NCBI GenBank assembly: GCA_001939145.1
Contig: LSRX01000511.1
Coordinates: forward strand, 287,987-351,986
Reading direction: 5' to 3'
Origin: Symbiodinium microadriaticum
Lineage: Eukaryota > Sar > Dinophyceae > Suessiales > Symbiodiniaceae
DNA length: 64,000 bases
Shown: positions 46,190 through 57,355 of the stretch, piece by piece
How the letters are laid out: every line of letters begins with the position of its first letter
Numbering within the stretch: the stretch's first letter is position 1
Translations under genes and position numbers: made by a program
Notes under the pieces: model-generated
The model's input: only the letters and a program-made list of their open reading frames with translations
Database searches by the model: none
Told to the model about the DNA's origin: nothing

Positions 46190-47440
46190 TAAATTACATA
46201 GTTATACTATATTGCATTAGATTGAGTTATTTTAGGCTATTCTGTATTATCTCATGTTGTGTTGGATTAGACTGTTTTGTATTAAAGTGAATTTTGTTGG
46301 ATTATTTTGTGTAAGATGCTTTACATTGTACAAGACAGTAAACTATGTTAAATTGTTTTAGACTGTTGTAAGCGGCTTTATCTTAACATGTATAATGTTA
46401 ACACAATTCATGTTACACCATGTGCTTATGTAAACTGTTCCATATTATAGTAAGTTAATAACTTTGTAATGTTATATATTCTATTATCTTCTCATGTTTC
46501 ATTATATTGTTCGACAATATTGAATATTATGTTACAAGTATAGAAGAATAAATTATACTGTGCACGATATGGCATTGTATCTTTTACTATATTATGACAC
46601 ATGTTGTGTTACCCTAAACTATATTATGACAGATGATATCATGCTATAGTATATTGGAATTATGCTTACGCTATACTATATCATTCTGTGGATTGCTTCA
46701 TGTTGAGGTATATTAAAACATATTGAACGTTTTTTTATTGTACCATCTACTGTAAAATGTCAAGCCATATATAGCCGTATTCTGTTATAGTACTACATCA
46801 TTTTTTGACACATTAGTGTACTACGTTATACTATGTTGCAATGGTTTATGTTATATTCTACTACATTGAACTAAAATGTACTAGATGAGATCATAGCATA
46901 TTACCATGTATGTATGTGTATATATATATATATATATCTGTAAGCTGTGACATGATTTATTGTACCGTACAATGTAGTACAATATTGTTTGATGCTACGC
47001 TATATGATCTTAGGTCGTCTTGCGCTTGCTTGTATTATACTAACTGTATCAAATCTTATCATAGTTATATTACTTTTGAGTAAACTGTATTGTAATATAT
47101 ATATATATATATATGTATGTATATATATCTCTATGGGTATGTATATATATATATATATGTGCATACATATACATTAATTTCATTTTTTGCAGTATGCTCT
47201 AATGTACTACATCATGTTCTGTAAATGTATGTAGCACTATAGTGTGTTTGTGTGCTTTTAATTTGGTATGCTATGCTATATTTCATGTCTTCAGGCTTTT
47301 TATTCTATATTGCAGTATATTATAGTAAGAGCTAGTATGCTATATTAATAATACATACATATATAATATATACACATAAAACTTAGATGTTAGAATATGT
47401 TATATTGTCTTTGTGTTTTGTTTTTTTGGTTTTGCTATAT
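46190..47440. other. AT-rich island
   Basis: About 1.25 kb is visibly AT-rich, made of loosely repeated words such as TATGTTATA, ATATTATGACA and TACTATATT, with pure (AT)n at 46918-46935 and 47095-47116. It has no coding potential and its edges are sharp. It separates the two groups of EF-hand exons. Confidence 0.85.
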
Positions 47441-47505
47441 CTCACTAACTGACTCACTGACTAACTGACTCACTGGCTGACTGGCTGACTGACTGACTCA
47501 CTTTA
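47441..47505. repeat. CTGA/CTCA tetranucleotide microsatellite
   Basis: About 15 units of ACTGACTC / GGCTGACT type directly at the lower edge of the AT-rich island (reading minus to plus, its upper side). Confidence 0.9.
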
Positions 47506-48367
47506 AGCAAAACACAGCGCTCCCCGGGACGAAAATGTGTTTTATCTTCTTCAGCGCTTTTGGGTTTGTCGGAAACCTGTTTCCCAGACACATCTTTCGA
47601 ATTCCAGCTACTGCCCGCTTCGCGGTGGCTGGCAACCTGGCAACGAAGGTATGGCATCTTTGAAGTTGTAAAAGCGATAATAAAGGCGATGTCGAGCTGC
47701 CCCGAGCAGATTCGGGATTGATAAGAGGTGCTTTGTGCTCCTGCATGCACTATACGCTGTCCTTGAACGCCAAGCTGAAGAGCAGTACAGCAACAGGAAA
47801 AGGCAAACATGCTGTTTCATGGTAGGCATAGGGCGCATCTCGGAGTAGATGTGGCCTGCAAAATGTTCCTGCGAGCAAAGCGGAACGTAAGTGTAAGTGG
47901 CTGGTGGTGAGGTAGCGCACGAAGGGACACGGACGACTGCATGGTCGTGCGCACTCCCACCTTTCCATCTTTCTTGCGTGACACCGACGGCAGCAGCGTG
48001 AAATTCATTGAGCTGGAGCTGTATGAGAGCTCCTGACAATCCACGGCTCAAATCAGCACAAGTCACGGATACCAGAATCTCTGGAATGAAGGCAGTCGAA
48101 TGTGAGACGTCGCCTGAAAGAATCTGGGTGATCCTTTCGAATCCTTTGGCGATACCTGTCCGAACATGGCGGGATCTGGCTAAGGCTGAGGATCGAAGCC
48201 CATCAGTTCTCAGAGCGCACCGGTAGCTTCTCCTCAGTATCCTTTTTCCGAAGCTCGCGTGCATACACAAAGGGCCTTGGAATGCTAAGCTGGCAATGAA
48301 TCATGTTTACAATTATGTGACGCTTGGGACCCAATCAAGCTGTGGGCCAACCAAGCCCCAAGCCCAC

Positions 48368-48805
48368 CCTTCGCATTGGCCAGATCATCAAAGGATATGA
48401 AGCCGTCCTTGTCCTGTTTTTCGTATGTCAAGTGCACAGTGAAAAAGCGTGTCCAATACTTTCGACAACATCGGGCAGCGGGCTTTCCTTGTCCATAGCT
48501 TTGAAAAGCCGCAGCAACACAGAGTCACATGTGCGTCTTGGATCTTTCAAGGGGTCGAACCTGGATCGGTGCATGCACTGGCATATCCATAAGCTTACAA
48601 TGACTTCCAGCACGCTGCTCAACCTGCGCGACTCTTTCGACCCAGTTGAAAGCAGCTGGCGCAGCCCCTCCTCGCTGCCACTCTGTCAGAGCACCGTAGC
48701 GCAGAGACGCCAAGTGCATATGACTCATGTGACTGCTGCTAGCTCCTGCCATTCCAAACAGGAAAGGCGTCCATCTTGGAAGAAATCGAGCTTGTCGAAA
48801 GCCGC
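48368..48805 (-). CDS. EF-hand calcium-binding protein, paired EF-hand exons
   Basis: Three exons join in frame. Exon 48805-48750 encodes AAFDKL and EF-hand loop DFFQDGRLSCLE. A GC-AG intron (48749-48624, 126 nt) follows. Exon 48623-48488 encodes LSSVLEVIV onward to LLRLFKAMDK. A GA-AG intron (48487-48414, 74 nt) cuts the second loop after its second residue. Exon 48413-48368 then supplies DKDGFISFDDLANA, giving the canonical loop DKDKDGFISFDD. The restored loop is strong evidence for the unusual GA donor. Without splicing the loop is lost. Upstream start and downstream exons were not fixed; minus-strand text at 48.05-48.16 kb (FERITQILSGDVSH) may belong. Likely a calmodulin-like sensor or an EF-hand module of a larger protein. 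Confidence 0.75.
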
Positions 48806-48809
48806 CTGC

Positions 48810-50060
48810 ACGGTCGCTGCCTCAACTTACAGCTTTACATGCGAGAACCCTCAAGGACAGGGCCTTCAGCGTTCCGTGCTTCTTGGTAAGCAGCAAGACC
48901 TAGCTTCGTGAAGGTGCAACATGTGCAACTTCAGACACGATCGGACTCAGACTGTTATTTAACCAGCTCAGTGCCGCACGCAGTCATCCAAGCTTAACAT
49001 CAACAGCTGCTCCTGAGCAGAGAGAAACTAGTACCAGTCCAAGTCGCTTTTTTATTTGTCTCTCGCCAATTTGCGTCGCAGGGGATACTGCAAACCGTTT
49101 ACATGCCGGCCTCTTCTGCCATCACTCCTCCTGTCTCAGCCGACAGGTTAACTCTTCGTGACCTCCAACCTCGGCCCATGATCCCCGTCTGACACCTGGA
49201 TCGCTCGTGGAGGTTCTCGAGGCTCGCTTTCAAGCCCAGAGAGGCGGCACCATGTGTGAGAGCACTGTTGGGTACGGTAGTTGCTGTAGTGACGGTAGGG
49301 GCTGTGAAGGTTTTTGAGTGGCTGAGAAGTTGTGTATTGGGGCCAGGTATGTCCTATGCCAAGGCCAAACGGGCCGGAAAGGCACTCCTTTGTGAGCCAC
49401 GAGAAAAACAAAGCTTCCACACCGAGGTATCTTTCAAGCATGGAAACATTGGAAACTCGCTCTTTGCAGGCTCGACTTGTTGACTGCACATGATTTCGGC
49501 TTCCGCCACTGTCAGCACTGCATCCCTGATTCAGGACGCTGTGGAGATGCCAAGCCATCTTGGCCGCATCTGTATCTGTCCGGACAAATCCACTGTGAAA
49601 CCCTGACGCCCTGCCGAGACGGGACAAGTCCGCTTCGTCCGTCTGAGCTTGTCCTGCAGGACCAACTTCTGTGCTGGCCTCAGATACGACGGGTCGAAGG
49701 CAGGCCGAGATGAGGCGCCGCAAGATTGCAAGCCGGAACGGAACTGAAAGCAGCAGTAGCATACAGCAAACCTGAGCCCTTTAGCCCAAAGGTCAGAAGG
49801 GTCGACCCATTCCATTGCTGCGCTTGTTTCTACCTCAACTTCTGGACTTAAGCAGAAATTGCAACACTGGGACGGTTGGAGGGTCTACTTCAAGTAGCAG
49901 GCTTTGTTGTGAACTCGTTGCTTCTGCCTCGGAATCTACCTGCCAGCTCGTGTATTCGGGGCAAGGATCAAACCAGGGCCGGCACATCTTCACCCCCTTG
50001 TCGCACGCGATCATTTCCCTGTCATCACATTACCTGAAAAGGTGAGGCACGAGCGCTTCC
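48810..50060. other. no recognisable gene
   Basis: Short ORFs only. A 204-codon minus frame at 49148-49762 has no recognisable motif. Confidence 0.4.
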
Positions 50061-50068
50061 GGCACGCT

Positions 50069-51401
50069 TTAAACCGACAGTTCCGGTCGTGAGTGCAGGA
50101 CAACGCACATCTCCTCGATTTCTTCAAGTGGAGGCGCCTTCGAGAGTGAGGTGCATTTCAAGCATCGAAGGAGTTGGTTGATTCTGAGGGATGAACAGGG
50201 AGCTCCGCTTCTCGCGACCATGGCCTCGGCGGCGGTGGGTTAAACGGCATCTCTCCTCGGATGCGCCATCTGGGAAAGCAGCTCCAGCTGCCCGACAGGC
50301 TTGCCATATTCCGATTCGTACCATGCCTTTGATCGCGACAAACACTCGAGGACAACCTCGATGAAAAAACATCTGCCACTAGCCCACGAGATTTCAGCAA
50401 TTAAGCCTTGCACCAGCCAGCTGCACACGCCAGCAAGCTTGTCCTGGAATAACTGGTCAAAGGACGTCAAGCCGAAAGCCCAACATTCGGCTCAGCATCG
50501 CACCTTTCCCAAGTCCCTCGCCTTGTACAGATCATAAAACCTGCGGAGATAGACTTTCAGCAAGCTAGCCAGAAACAAAAAATCTCTGGTGTCAGGCGTC
50601 GGCTTATTGGTGTATTCAACCGTGTCCACGCCAGCGAACAGCCCCCAGGTCAGGTCCTGCGCGGCCGCATGCCACAGATGGCAAACCTCCGCTTGGCATG
50701 GGTTCATGCTCATCTGACGCGGCATTCTCATTCTGTGTCCTTGCCAGTCAGACTGGCGTATGGGCCGTCTGGATCATATTTGTCCGGACCTGTCCAACCG
50801 CACTTCTCTCGGAGATGGGTGCAAGCATGAGCATGCTGCCAAGCAGCGGTCTGAGACATCAAAAATGTTACCATATACTGACAACAGGTATCTCCGATTT
50901 GCGTTTTCGGCGTCGTACCTTCAGATGCGAGACATACGAAAGTGACTGCAGGCTCGTCAAGTCTGCATCCATTTCCAAGCCATCTGCGCTGACAACTGCT
51001 CTGCCGAAAGCAAGCCAACTGGCTGCTGATAGTCGGCAGGAAGGTCGACATTATCCGGCCTGCAAGATTGACTCGAAAATGGGCATAGCTTATCGCTACC
51101 GAACGTTGCCAAAGAGGCCCTTGGGCACCTGTCCATGGGCCTGTGCCCGCCAGAAAGCTGCAGACTCTGTTTCTGAGCATCCTCGCACGCGTTCCGCTTC
51201 CACTAGCTTGGGTTGTTCCAAGCTCGAAAAGCCGCAGCTGTCCTCGTAATGGTCTGTCTGAAGAGTCGACCTCTTGGATTTTGCGGCTTCCGCCCTTTCT
51301 TTTAATTCCTCGTACTTGGACCTGAACATGTCCTTGGCACCACGTGCTGCGATCTGCTTTGACAGAATCTGCCAGTGGCATTCTAAGGTCGGTGCCACCA
51401 T
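50069..51401 (-). CDS. cytochrome-b5-like heme/steroid-binding protein (MAPR/PGRMC family)
   Basis: Nine exons splice by hand into one frame ending at TAA (50071-50069): about 51401-51100, 51059-50988, 50918-50848, 50789-50734, 50656-50604, 50540-50504, 50443-50414, 50326-50285 and 50137-50069. The core reads LLSAEQLSAYDAENANRR, YLLSVYGNIFDVSD, DKYDPDGPYASLTGKD, DLTWGLFAGVDTVEYTNK, FYDLYKARDLG. This follows the MAPR pattern (L..YDG....PIY.A..G.VYDV, then YGP.GPY..FAG.D). Members bind heme or sterols, usually at the ER or other membranes. Introns are 40, 69, 58, 77, 63, 60, 87 and 147 nt with donors GT, GC, GC, GA, GC, GT, GT and GA. The first block (YEELKERAEAAKSKRS) is helical; it may hide an in-frame intron, and the real start may lie further upstream. 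The domain call is firm; the outer exons are less so. Confidence 0.8.
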
Positions 51402-51409
51402 GGCTTTCT

Positions 51410-52140
51410 TGTACCCCTTGCAATGGAATCACACCTAGCCTTCACGCACGTGTGGGTTCTGCTAAGGAGTTGCCTGCCGCTCTGCTTCGCTGGGCTCTCC
51501 GTTTTTCCACTCATAGACATCGTCAGATGACCTTCGGAAAGAAGGGGTGCAGTAAAATCAAGTTAAGAAAAGAGCTCGCTGCACAGATGAAAGTCCTGTG
51601 AACTCAAAACCAAATTGGCATCCGTGCTTTGGAGCATCTTTCTTCTGGAGAGCATCAGCCGCTTTCACCGGACCTTGTGGGCACGGTGCCTTAGCCGGGG
51701 CCAACAAGCCTTCGACTGCGAACTTCCAGAACTGGCAGACGAGGAACCAATTCTCCGGGACAAGCTGCTTTGGCCTGCGCTCAGGCAAGGAGCCATCACG
51801 TTGCAGACTATGCAGACTCCACTTGGGCGAACATGCAGTGACATCATGATCATGTCAACCCAGACACATCAGGAGAAATCGCAGAATACGACGATACATG
51901 CAAACCGACAAAACATACATCGCTAATCGACAAAGCATACACCCGTCAGTAAGCACTTTCGAAGCAGTAGCCTATTTTGCGATCTTCCAGATTTTTTCGA
52001 CGTCCGATACCGATCCAATGCCGGATTTTCGTTTAGAATGCAATCCGCGATCTGGCTTGAGCGTTTTGGACAGCAGAGTGCCGAACATTACAGGCGTTCT
52101 TTCCAGCCAATGTGCCGTCCGTCGTCGGTGGTGTGCCCCG
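51410..52140. other. no recognisable gene
   Basis: Short ORFs without motifs between the MAPR gene and the minisatellites. Confidence 0.45.
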
Positions 52141-52149
52141 TTACATGGG

Positions 52150-53235
52150 GCCTTGATGGGGCGCCCCTGATTTAAAGTAAGAACTCCTGCGACTCTGAAG
52201 TCAGAGGATGGAGCCATGGACTGATGGAGTGCCCCTGACGGTAATAAAAAAAATTGCAAAATAACACCCTGAACTCAGAGGACAAATCCTTGGACGGATG
52301 GGGGTCTCTGACTTTAAATCAGAACTCCTACATCACCCTGAATTCAGAGGATGGGGCCTGGGCCTGCGATTGGTGAGGGGCCCCTGATGCTACAATCAGA
52401 GCTCCTTTAGCATCGCTCCCCTGATTTTGCGAACAAGACTCCTATCATTTTTAACTCAGAGGATGTAGCCTTGGACTGGTGGGGTGCCCCTGACTTTGCA
52501 CTCAGAACTCCTACATCACCCTGAGCTCAGAGGATACAACCTGAGACCGATGGGGTGCCCCTGAATTTTAAATCGGAACCCCTATCACCTTGAACTCCGA
52601 GGATGGAGCATTGGACTGATGGAGCGTCCCTGCTTTTGAAACCAAAACTCCATCATCACTCTGAACTCAGAGGATGGAACCTTGGACTGATGGGGTGCCC
52701 TGGATTTGAAAATCAAAGCTCCAATATCACCCCGAACTCAAAGAATGGAGCCTGGGAGTGATGGGGCGCCCCTCATGATAAAATAGGAGCTCCTACGCAA
52801 TTCACCCGGAACTCCGAGGATGGAGTTTGGGAGTGGTGGGGCACCCCTGATTGAAAACCCTGACTTTGAAATCAAAACTCCCGTGGCCCTGAACTCACAG
52901 GATGGAGCTTTGGACTGATGGTGGGCCCTCAGAATTGCTTTATCACCCTGATATCACGAGATGGAGCGTGATGGGGCGCCCCTGATTTTACGAACAAAAC
53001 TCCCATCACCTTTAACTCAAAGGATGGAGCCTTGGACTGGTGGGGTGCCCTTGACTTTAAAATCAGAACTCCTACATCACCCTGAACTCAGAGGATGGCC
53101 CCTCGACCCTGCACGCAGGGGATGGAGCCATGGACTGATGGGGCGCTGATGCTAACATCAGAACTCCTATATCGCCCTGAACTCAGAGGATGGAGTCTTG
53201 GATGGGGTGCCTTTGATTTTAAGATCAGAGTTCCT
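52150..53235 (+). repeat. about 70-bp minisatellite, roughly 14 units
   Basis: The unit runs about: CTGAACTCAGAGGATGGAGC, CTTGGACTGATGGGGTGCCC, CTGACTTTAAAATCAGAACT, CCTACATCAC. CTCAGAGGAT-type anchors fall about 69-71 bp apart in most of the array (for example 52453, 52524, 52593, 52664), with several units shortened or lengthened. No coding role is apparent. Confidence 0.9.
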
Positions 53236-53254
53236 ATATGCCTATATTACCTCG

Positions 53255-53720
53255 ATTTTCGTCTTCAAGGCCGAACTTCCGTCTTCAGGGCCGAATTTCG
53301 TCTTCTGGGCCGAAATTCGTCTTCAGGTCCGAATTTCGTCTTCAAGGCCGAACTTCCGTCTTCAGGGCCGAATTTCGTCTTCTGGGCCGAATTTCGTCTT
53401 CAGGTCCGAATTTCGTCTTCTGGTCCGAATCTCGTCTTCAGGGCCGAATCTCGTCGTCAGGTCCGAATTTCGTCTTCAGGGCCAAATTTCGTCTTCAGGT
53501 CCGAATCTCGTCTTCAGGGCCGAACTTTCGTCGTCAGGGCCGAATTTCGTCTGCAGGGCTGGATTGTCTTGGAAGAGCATGCAGGAGCCTAGAAACATCT
53601 GCGATGGGTTTCTCGTAGTGAGGAGTTTCGTCTTCAGGCTGAATTTCGTCTTCGGGACGAATGTCGTCTTCACGACCGAATTTCGTCTTCAATGTCCCCC
53701 GAACCGAATTTCGTCTTCAC
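53255..53720 (+). repeat. 19-bp minisatellite, about 20 units
   Basis: The unit is CGTCTTCAGGGCCGAATTT with variants (AGGTCC, TGGGCC, AAGGCC). Because 19 is not a multiple of 3, three units (57 bp) give a repeating 19-residue peptide in all three plus frames, which explains the three overlapping ORFs with SSGPNFVFRAEFRLQ-type text. Confidence 0.95.
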
Positions 53721-53724
53721 CGGA

Positions 53725-54600
53725 ACGGCGTACGTGGCTGATGAAGTCGACGAGATGGGGCAAACCGGTTGTATTGGGCGCTGAGCGGTGAAGGGGACCG
53801 AGGCTCGACAATATCCACCTGCGGAGCTGGGGCAAGTGGGTTCTCAACCATTGTGGCGGGTACTTGGCTCGCTTCTTCGACGTGGGCGCGGAGTTTGGCG
53901 TTGTGGCGGCGGTTGTGAGAACAGGAAGACCCACTCGCCCTAGATGCAACACCGGCATCACTGGTCACTGGACGAGAGGTGGTGCCCCCAAACCGCGGTG
54001 CCGAAGACTCCGAGTCCGTCGGTTCGAAGGAAGGACGGAAAGCCGATCGTCTCGGTGATGTTTTGTCGGACCAAGAAGCACATGGCCTGGAATGGGCTGA
54101 GGAAGATTTGCTCCCAAATGCACGTCCCTGACCGGCCCGTGCAGGATAAGTTGTGTGGCCTCTGCTTTGGTCACTTGTGGAAGATATTAGTTGCTGGACC
54201 AGTACATATGGCAGAGGCCCCAGCGAAGGTTTACCCGCGAAGGTTCCAGCACCGACGTCCGTGCTCTTAGCATGATGGAATTGGGATGAAGACCAGAACA
54301 TCTTCGAGGAGCTTGAACATGTGCCCATTCAATCAGTCGACGGTCAAGAGGCACACCAAGAGGTCAAATAGCTGTGGTCAATACGTCAGCATCGACGACG
54401 TCTGGAAAACGTCGCGGCATCGTCTCTGGGAAAGCCACATAAAAGACCTTCACGCAGCCCTCGTGCAAAAACGCGAACCAGGAGTCGTCGCGAAGAGTAG
54501 CCATGACGATGCAATTCGGGGTCAAGCGAAAGAGACGGAGAGAACGGGGAAACCCATAAATCGAAGCATTCACCCAAATGGCCACACATGTGTGAGATGC
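53725..54600. other. unresolved; open frames on both strands
   Basis: Minus frame 53717-54328 (AHVEEASQVPATMVENPLAP) and minus frame 54364-54585 (VFYVAFPETMPRRFPDVVDA) read like protein. The plus strand is also open. It may be the 3' part of the TPR gene or an old element. Confidence 0.3.
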
Positions 54601-54699
54601 TCAATGAGGCAAAACAATTGACCGGATCAAATCCCATTCGTCGACAAGAAGAACCGCTCTCGTTGCAACATCGAACAGAAGAGCTCTGCACATCAAGCA

Positions 54700-55919
54700 A
54701 GACGCTGCATACCAACCACGATGTGCCTCTGCAATGCTCTTCTGCAAATCGATTTTGAGCTGCTGGAGAGCCTGGAGGGCACTGGGATATTGCCTTTGCG
54801 TTGTTGACACCGTGCTGCATTGACGATCCCACCTTGTTGCCTGATTGTGTGTTCAGGCCCTTCTTGCAAATACTCAGGGCCTATCCAGCACGGGTCTAAA
54901 CCGTGTTGACAAGCAAGGGAGCCCACTTAGACTTGCAGGAAGGATGTCCTCGTCGTGCTTATCCAGGAGTTGCAGGGCCAATGCTCTGTTGTAGTATGCC
55001 TTCACTACGTTCGTCCGAAAGCTGACCAAGAATACCCCCAGCCTTTGTGCCTTGACGTTGCTCGGGTCAATCTCCTGAGCAATCTCCGCATCTGTCGCCG
55101 CATCCTCCAGGTTGTTCAGTTTCCTGCAGACGCGCAACGCGGGAAGGCTTTCTGACACAAGTTCAGCCGAGGCGTTAGACCGAAAAGTCAAACAGCCACT
55201 GTTCAATCGGCATCGGTGACATCACATGGTTTGAGCAGCAGGATTTATCCGTTTATATGTCTGCCGAATGCAAACCGTCGCGGCAAGTCTTCTGCAAATT
55301 ATGTGGCCACACCAACGACAATTCTGACCTTGACATGATGCTTTGTGGCATCTGAGATTCACTGGCTTCCGTCTTCTAGACTCGGCCGGTGACCTTTGCA
55401 AGACAACACGGGGAGGGACCTCCGGTCGGAAGAATAACAAAAAATTGCTGGAGACAGGAGAGATTCTGCTGCGAAAAACTTCGCTTGCTTGCCGGCAGCA
55501 CATGTACTGGGCATTCACATGCTGCAAGTAGCTGACATCACGAAGCCAATACGGCACATCCCAAATTCCCTAGAACATGTCAGAGAGAGAGAGGGGCAAG
55601 GCCTGTTGCAAATTGACCGGTTCAGCCAAATGCTGGCATCGTACATGTAGGTTTCCTGTGCCACCCACGATCATGATGACATAGAGGTGTAGCATGTGGG
55701 TACGCTACTCTTCGTCAGGGCACTGCTGCTCGCGTGTAGACGTCCAGTGCTTCAGAGTACTCACTCCTAAGACGGGAAATCGGTGCCATGACACATGCGT
55801 CACGTGCCTGTCTCAAAGTGTCTCAGATGCCGACTTCTTAAAATGTTCGTTGCCCTTTACCTTGAGCTCTGTCGCCGCAGCTTGCACGTCCGGCTCCCCA
55901 CCTTCAGAACAGTCGCGAT
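54700..55919 (-). CDS. TPR (tetratricopeptide) co-chaperone-like protein
   Basis: Exons: 55919-55835 (linker then ATELKVKGNEHFKK), a 68-nt GT-AG intron, 55766-55724 (SEYSEALDVYTRAA), an unresolved stretch, 55123-55051 (KLNNLEDAATDAEIAQEIDP and SNVK), a 51-nt GC-AG intron (55050-55000), then from 54999 AYYNRALALQLLDKHDEDI. Joined, these give the textbook TPR order KGNE.FK...Y.EAL..YT.A, KL.N...A..DA..A..IDPSNVKAYY.RA.AL..L.KH, as in STI1, PP5 or RPAP3-type proteins that bind Hsp90/Hsp70 tails. A short exon in 55.5 kb (VNAQYMCC) may fill the unresolved gap. A block near 54.78 kb (YPSALQALQQLKIDLQKSIA) is probably a later exon. Start and stop are not fixed. Confidence 0.7.
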
Positions 55920-56910
55920 CTGGAGATCAGCTACAAGCCTGGACCCTGCCTTCTGAAGGCTTGTCTTCTGCGACCGGAACCTCTGATGTCAACGGAGCCT
56001 TGGGAGGTTCTCGAGGCAAGTCAGTTCGCCTACTGCCAGTCTCAGGGCTTCGGACATTTTGGCCGGTGTCTGTTCCTCATCTCACCCATGCCGTCTAACA
56101 GCTGTCGTATCTGAACCCCGCGGCCAGGCTGAGTCAAAATCTGCGCCGTGAGCAGGAGAAGGCGCCCCAAATCCTTGCCACCACACCCATGTTCCGGCCT
56201 GAGTGATGCTGTCGACTACACCCAGAACTCCACAATCCAACTGCACTGTCGTTCATGCACATGTTGCAATCTGTTAGTCTGGAGCACATGTCATGCGTTA
56301 TCCAGACCATCCGACGAGTTCGACAACGCTATTCTGCATGTGTTGCTGCTGCGGGCAACCTCAACGCTACTCCAAAGCAGCTGAAGGCAGCTGATCTGGC
56401 ACACCAAGAAAGCCTTCGACGCGCTAGTCTTTCCGACAGGATTGAAATTGTGTTCTCGTCGTTGTCCCAAGCCCCCGACACAGACAGGACCTGGCAGTCT
56501 TTTGCAACTTGAGCCATCACGACTTCTCCGGTTGTTGTTCTTGCCATTCGCATCACAATGGGCATCGGAGCAATGCAACCTCGCTCTCGTTGCAGGCTGT
56601 TTCGAAGATGGGCAACTGCGGGGATCGGGAGTGAAACGCTTATTCAGAAACACCTCACTTTGGAGGCGTTTCCTCACCAGCCCAAGAGGGACTTCTTTGG
56701 CTTCTGGCTCCTCTTTTCAGACCTGAAGGGGCTGAGAGGCCCCGCGCCGCGCCAGCGCGACGCGACGCAACGCGAAGCGCCGGGTTCTCGACCCTGGGCC
56801 TTGGGCCTTTGCTTGGGCGTCTCTTTGAGTGCCGGACCCCGGCACGAGGAGCGCCGCTTCCTGGAAGAACTGCAGAAGGCCTCGCGCGTGACACGTGACA
56901 TCTCGTGCCC
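55920..56910. other. probable 5' exon of the TPR gene, then nothing recognised
   Basis: Minus text at about 56.03-55.95 kb (PREPPKAPLTSEVPVAEDKP) continues in frame into the TPR exon if a 30-nt GC...AG piece with stops is skipped. That would be unusually short for an intron. The rest holds short ORFs only. Confidence 0.4.
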
Positions 56911-56914
56911 CTCT

Positions 56915-56990
56915 CTCTTTTTCATCAGGACATAGGGGGCTGTCAAACCCCCTGGCCTTTAGAGGCCCCCCCAGTGTTTGGGGCTCTCTT
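56915..56990 (+). repeat. pyrimidine tract plus three-hairpin cassette, copy 3
   Basis: CTCTCTTT tract, then AGGGGG (56934-56939) with CCCCCT (56948-56953), GGCCT/AGGCC (56954-56967), and CCCCA (56969-56973) with TGGGG (56979-56983) around loop GTGTT. Same order as at 15421-15470, with different loops and the same stems. Confidence 0.7.
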
Positions 56991-57103
56991 TGAGGGAGTG
57001 TGAAAATGAGGTTGTGTGTGGGTCTCCCTGACTAGGCTGCAAAGTGCCATATGTACTCTCTTTCTTTCTTTCTGCAGGGCTTAGGGGTCGGTTGTACTCT
57101 CTC

Positions 57104-57355
57104 CTTGCTTGCTTGCACGCCGTTTAGAGAGCAGAGTTGCCCCTGCCCTCTTGCGCTCACGCGCTACGGCTCTTGTCTGTCCTTTGGAGGTCGGTGTGAG
57201 ACAAGTGAGGAGTCGGCACACAGGGACTCTTGCTTGCTTGCTTGCTTGCACGGCGTTTGGAGGGTGTGGGGAAAACCCCAGCCCCCCTGCGCGCTAGCGC
57301 TACGCCACTGTCCTGTGTCTTTGCAGTCGGTGTGAGACTTGGGGGAGCGCACTGC
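57104..57355 (+). repeat. two tandem CTTG-rich units of about 127 bp
   Basis: Unit 1 (about 57104-57229) and unit 2 (about 57230-57355) both run CTTGCTTGCTTGCACG(C/G)CGTTT, a GC-rich hairpin-prone middle with GCGC and CTACG, then a CTGTC..TTTG stretch and GTCGGTGTGAGAC. They sit about 0.6-0.9 kb past the stop of gene B. Confidence 0.75.

Noticed and set aside
50290..50400. Second MAPR-like start (PRVFVAIKGM) in the minus strand
   Set aside because: It lies inside the 87-nt intron and adjoining exon in another frame. The exon reading WYESEYGKPVG fits the spliced protein better.
52150..53720. CRISPR-like array
   Set aside because: The repeats are contiguous and imperfect with no unique spacers. 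These are minisatellites in a eukaryotic genome.
53095..53791. Three overlapping plus-strand ORFs with SSGPNFVFRAEF-type repeats
   Set aside because: Fully explained by the 19-bp minisatellite, which is open in all frames.
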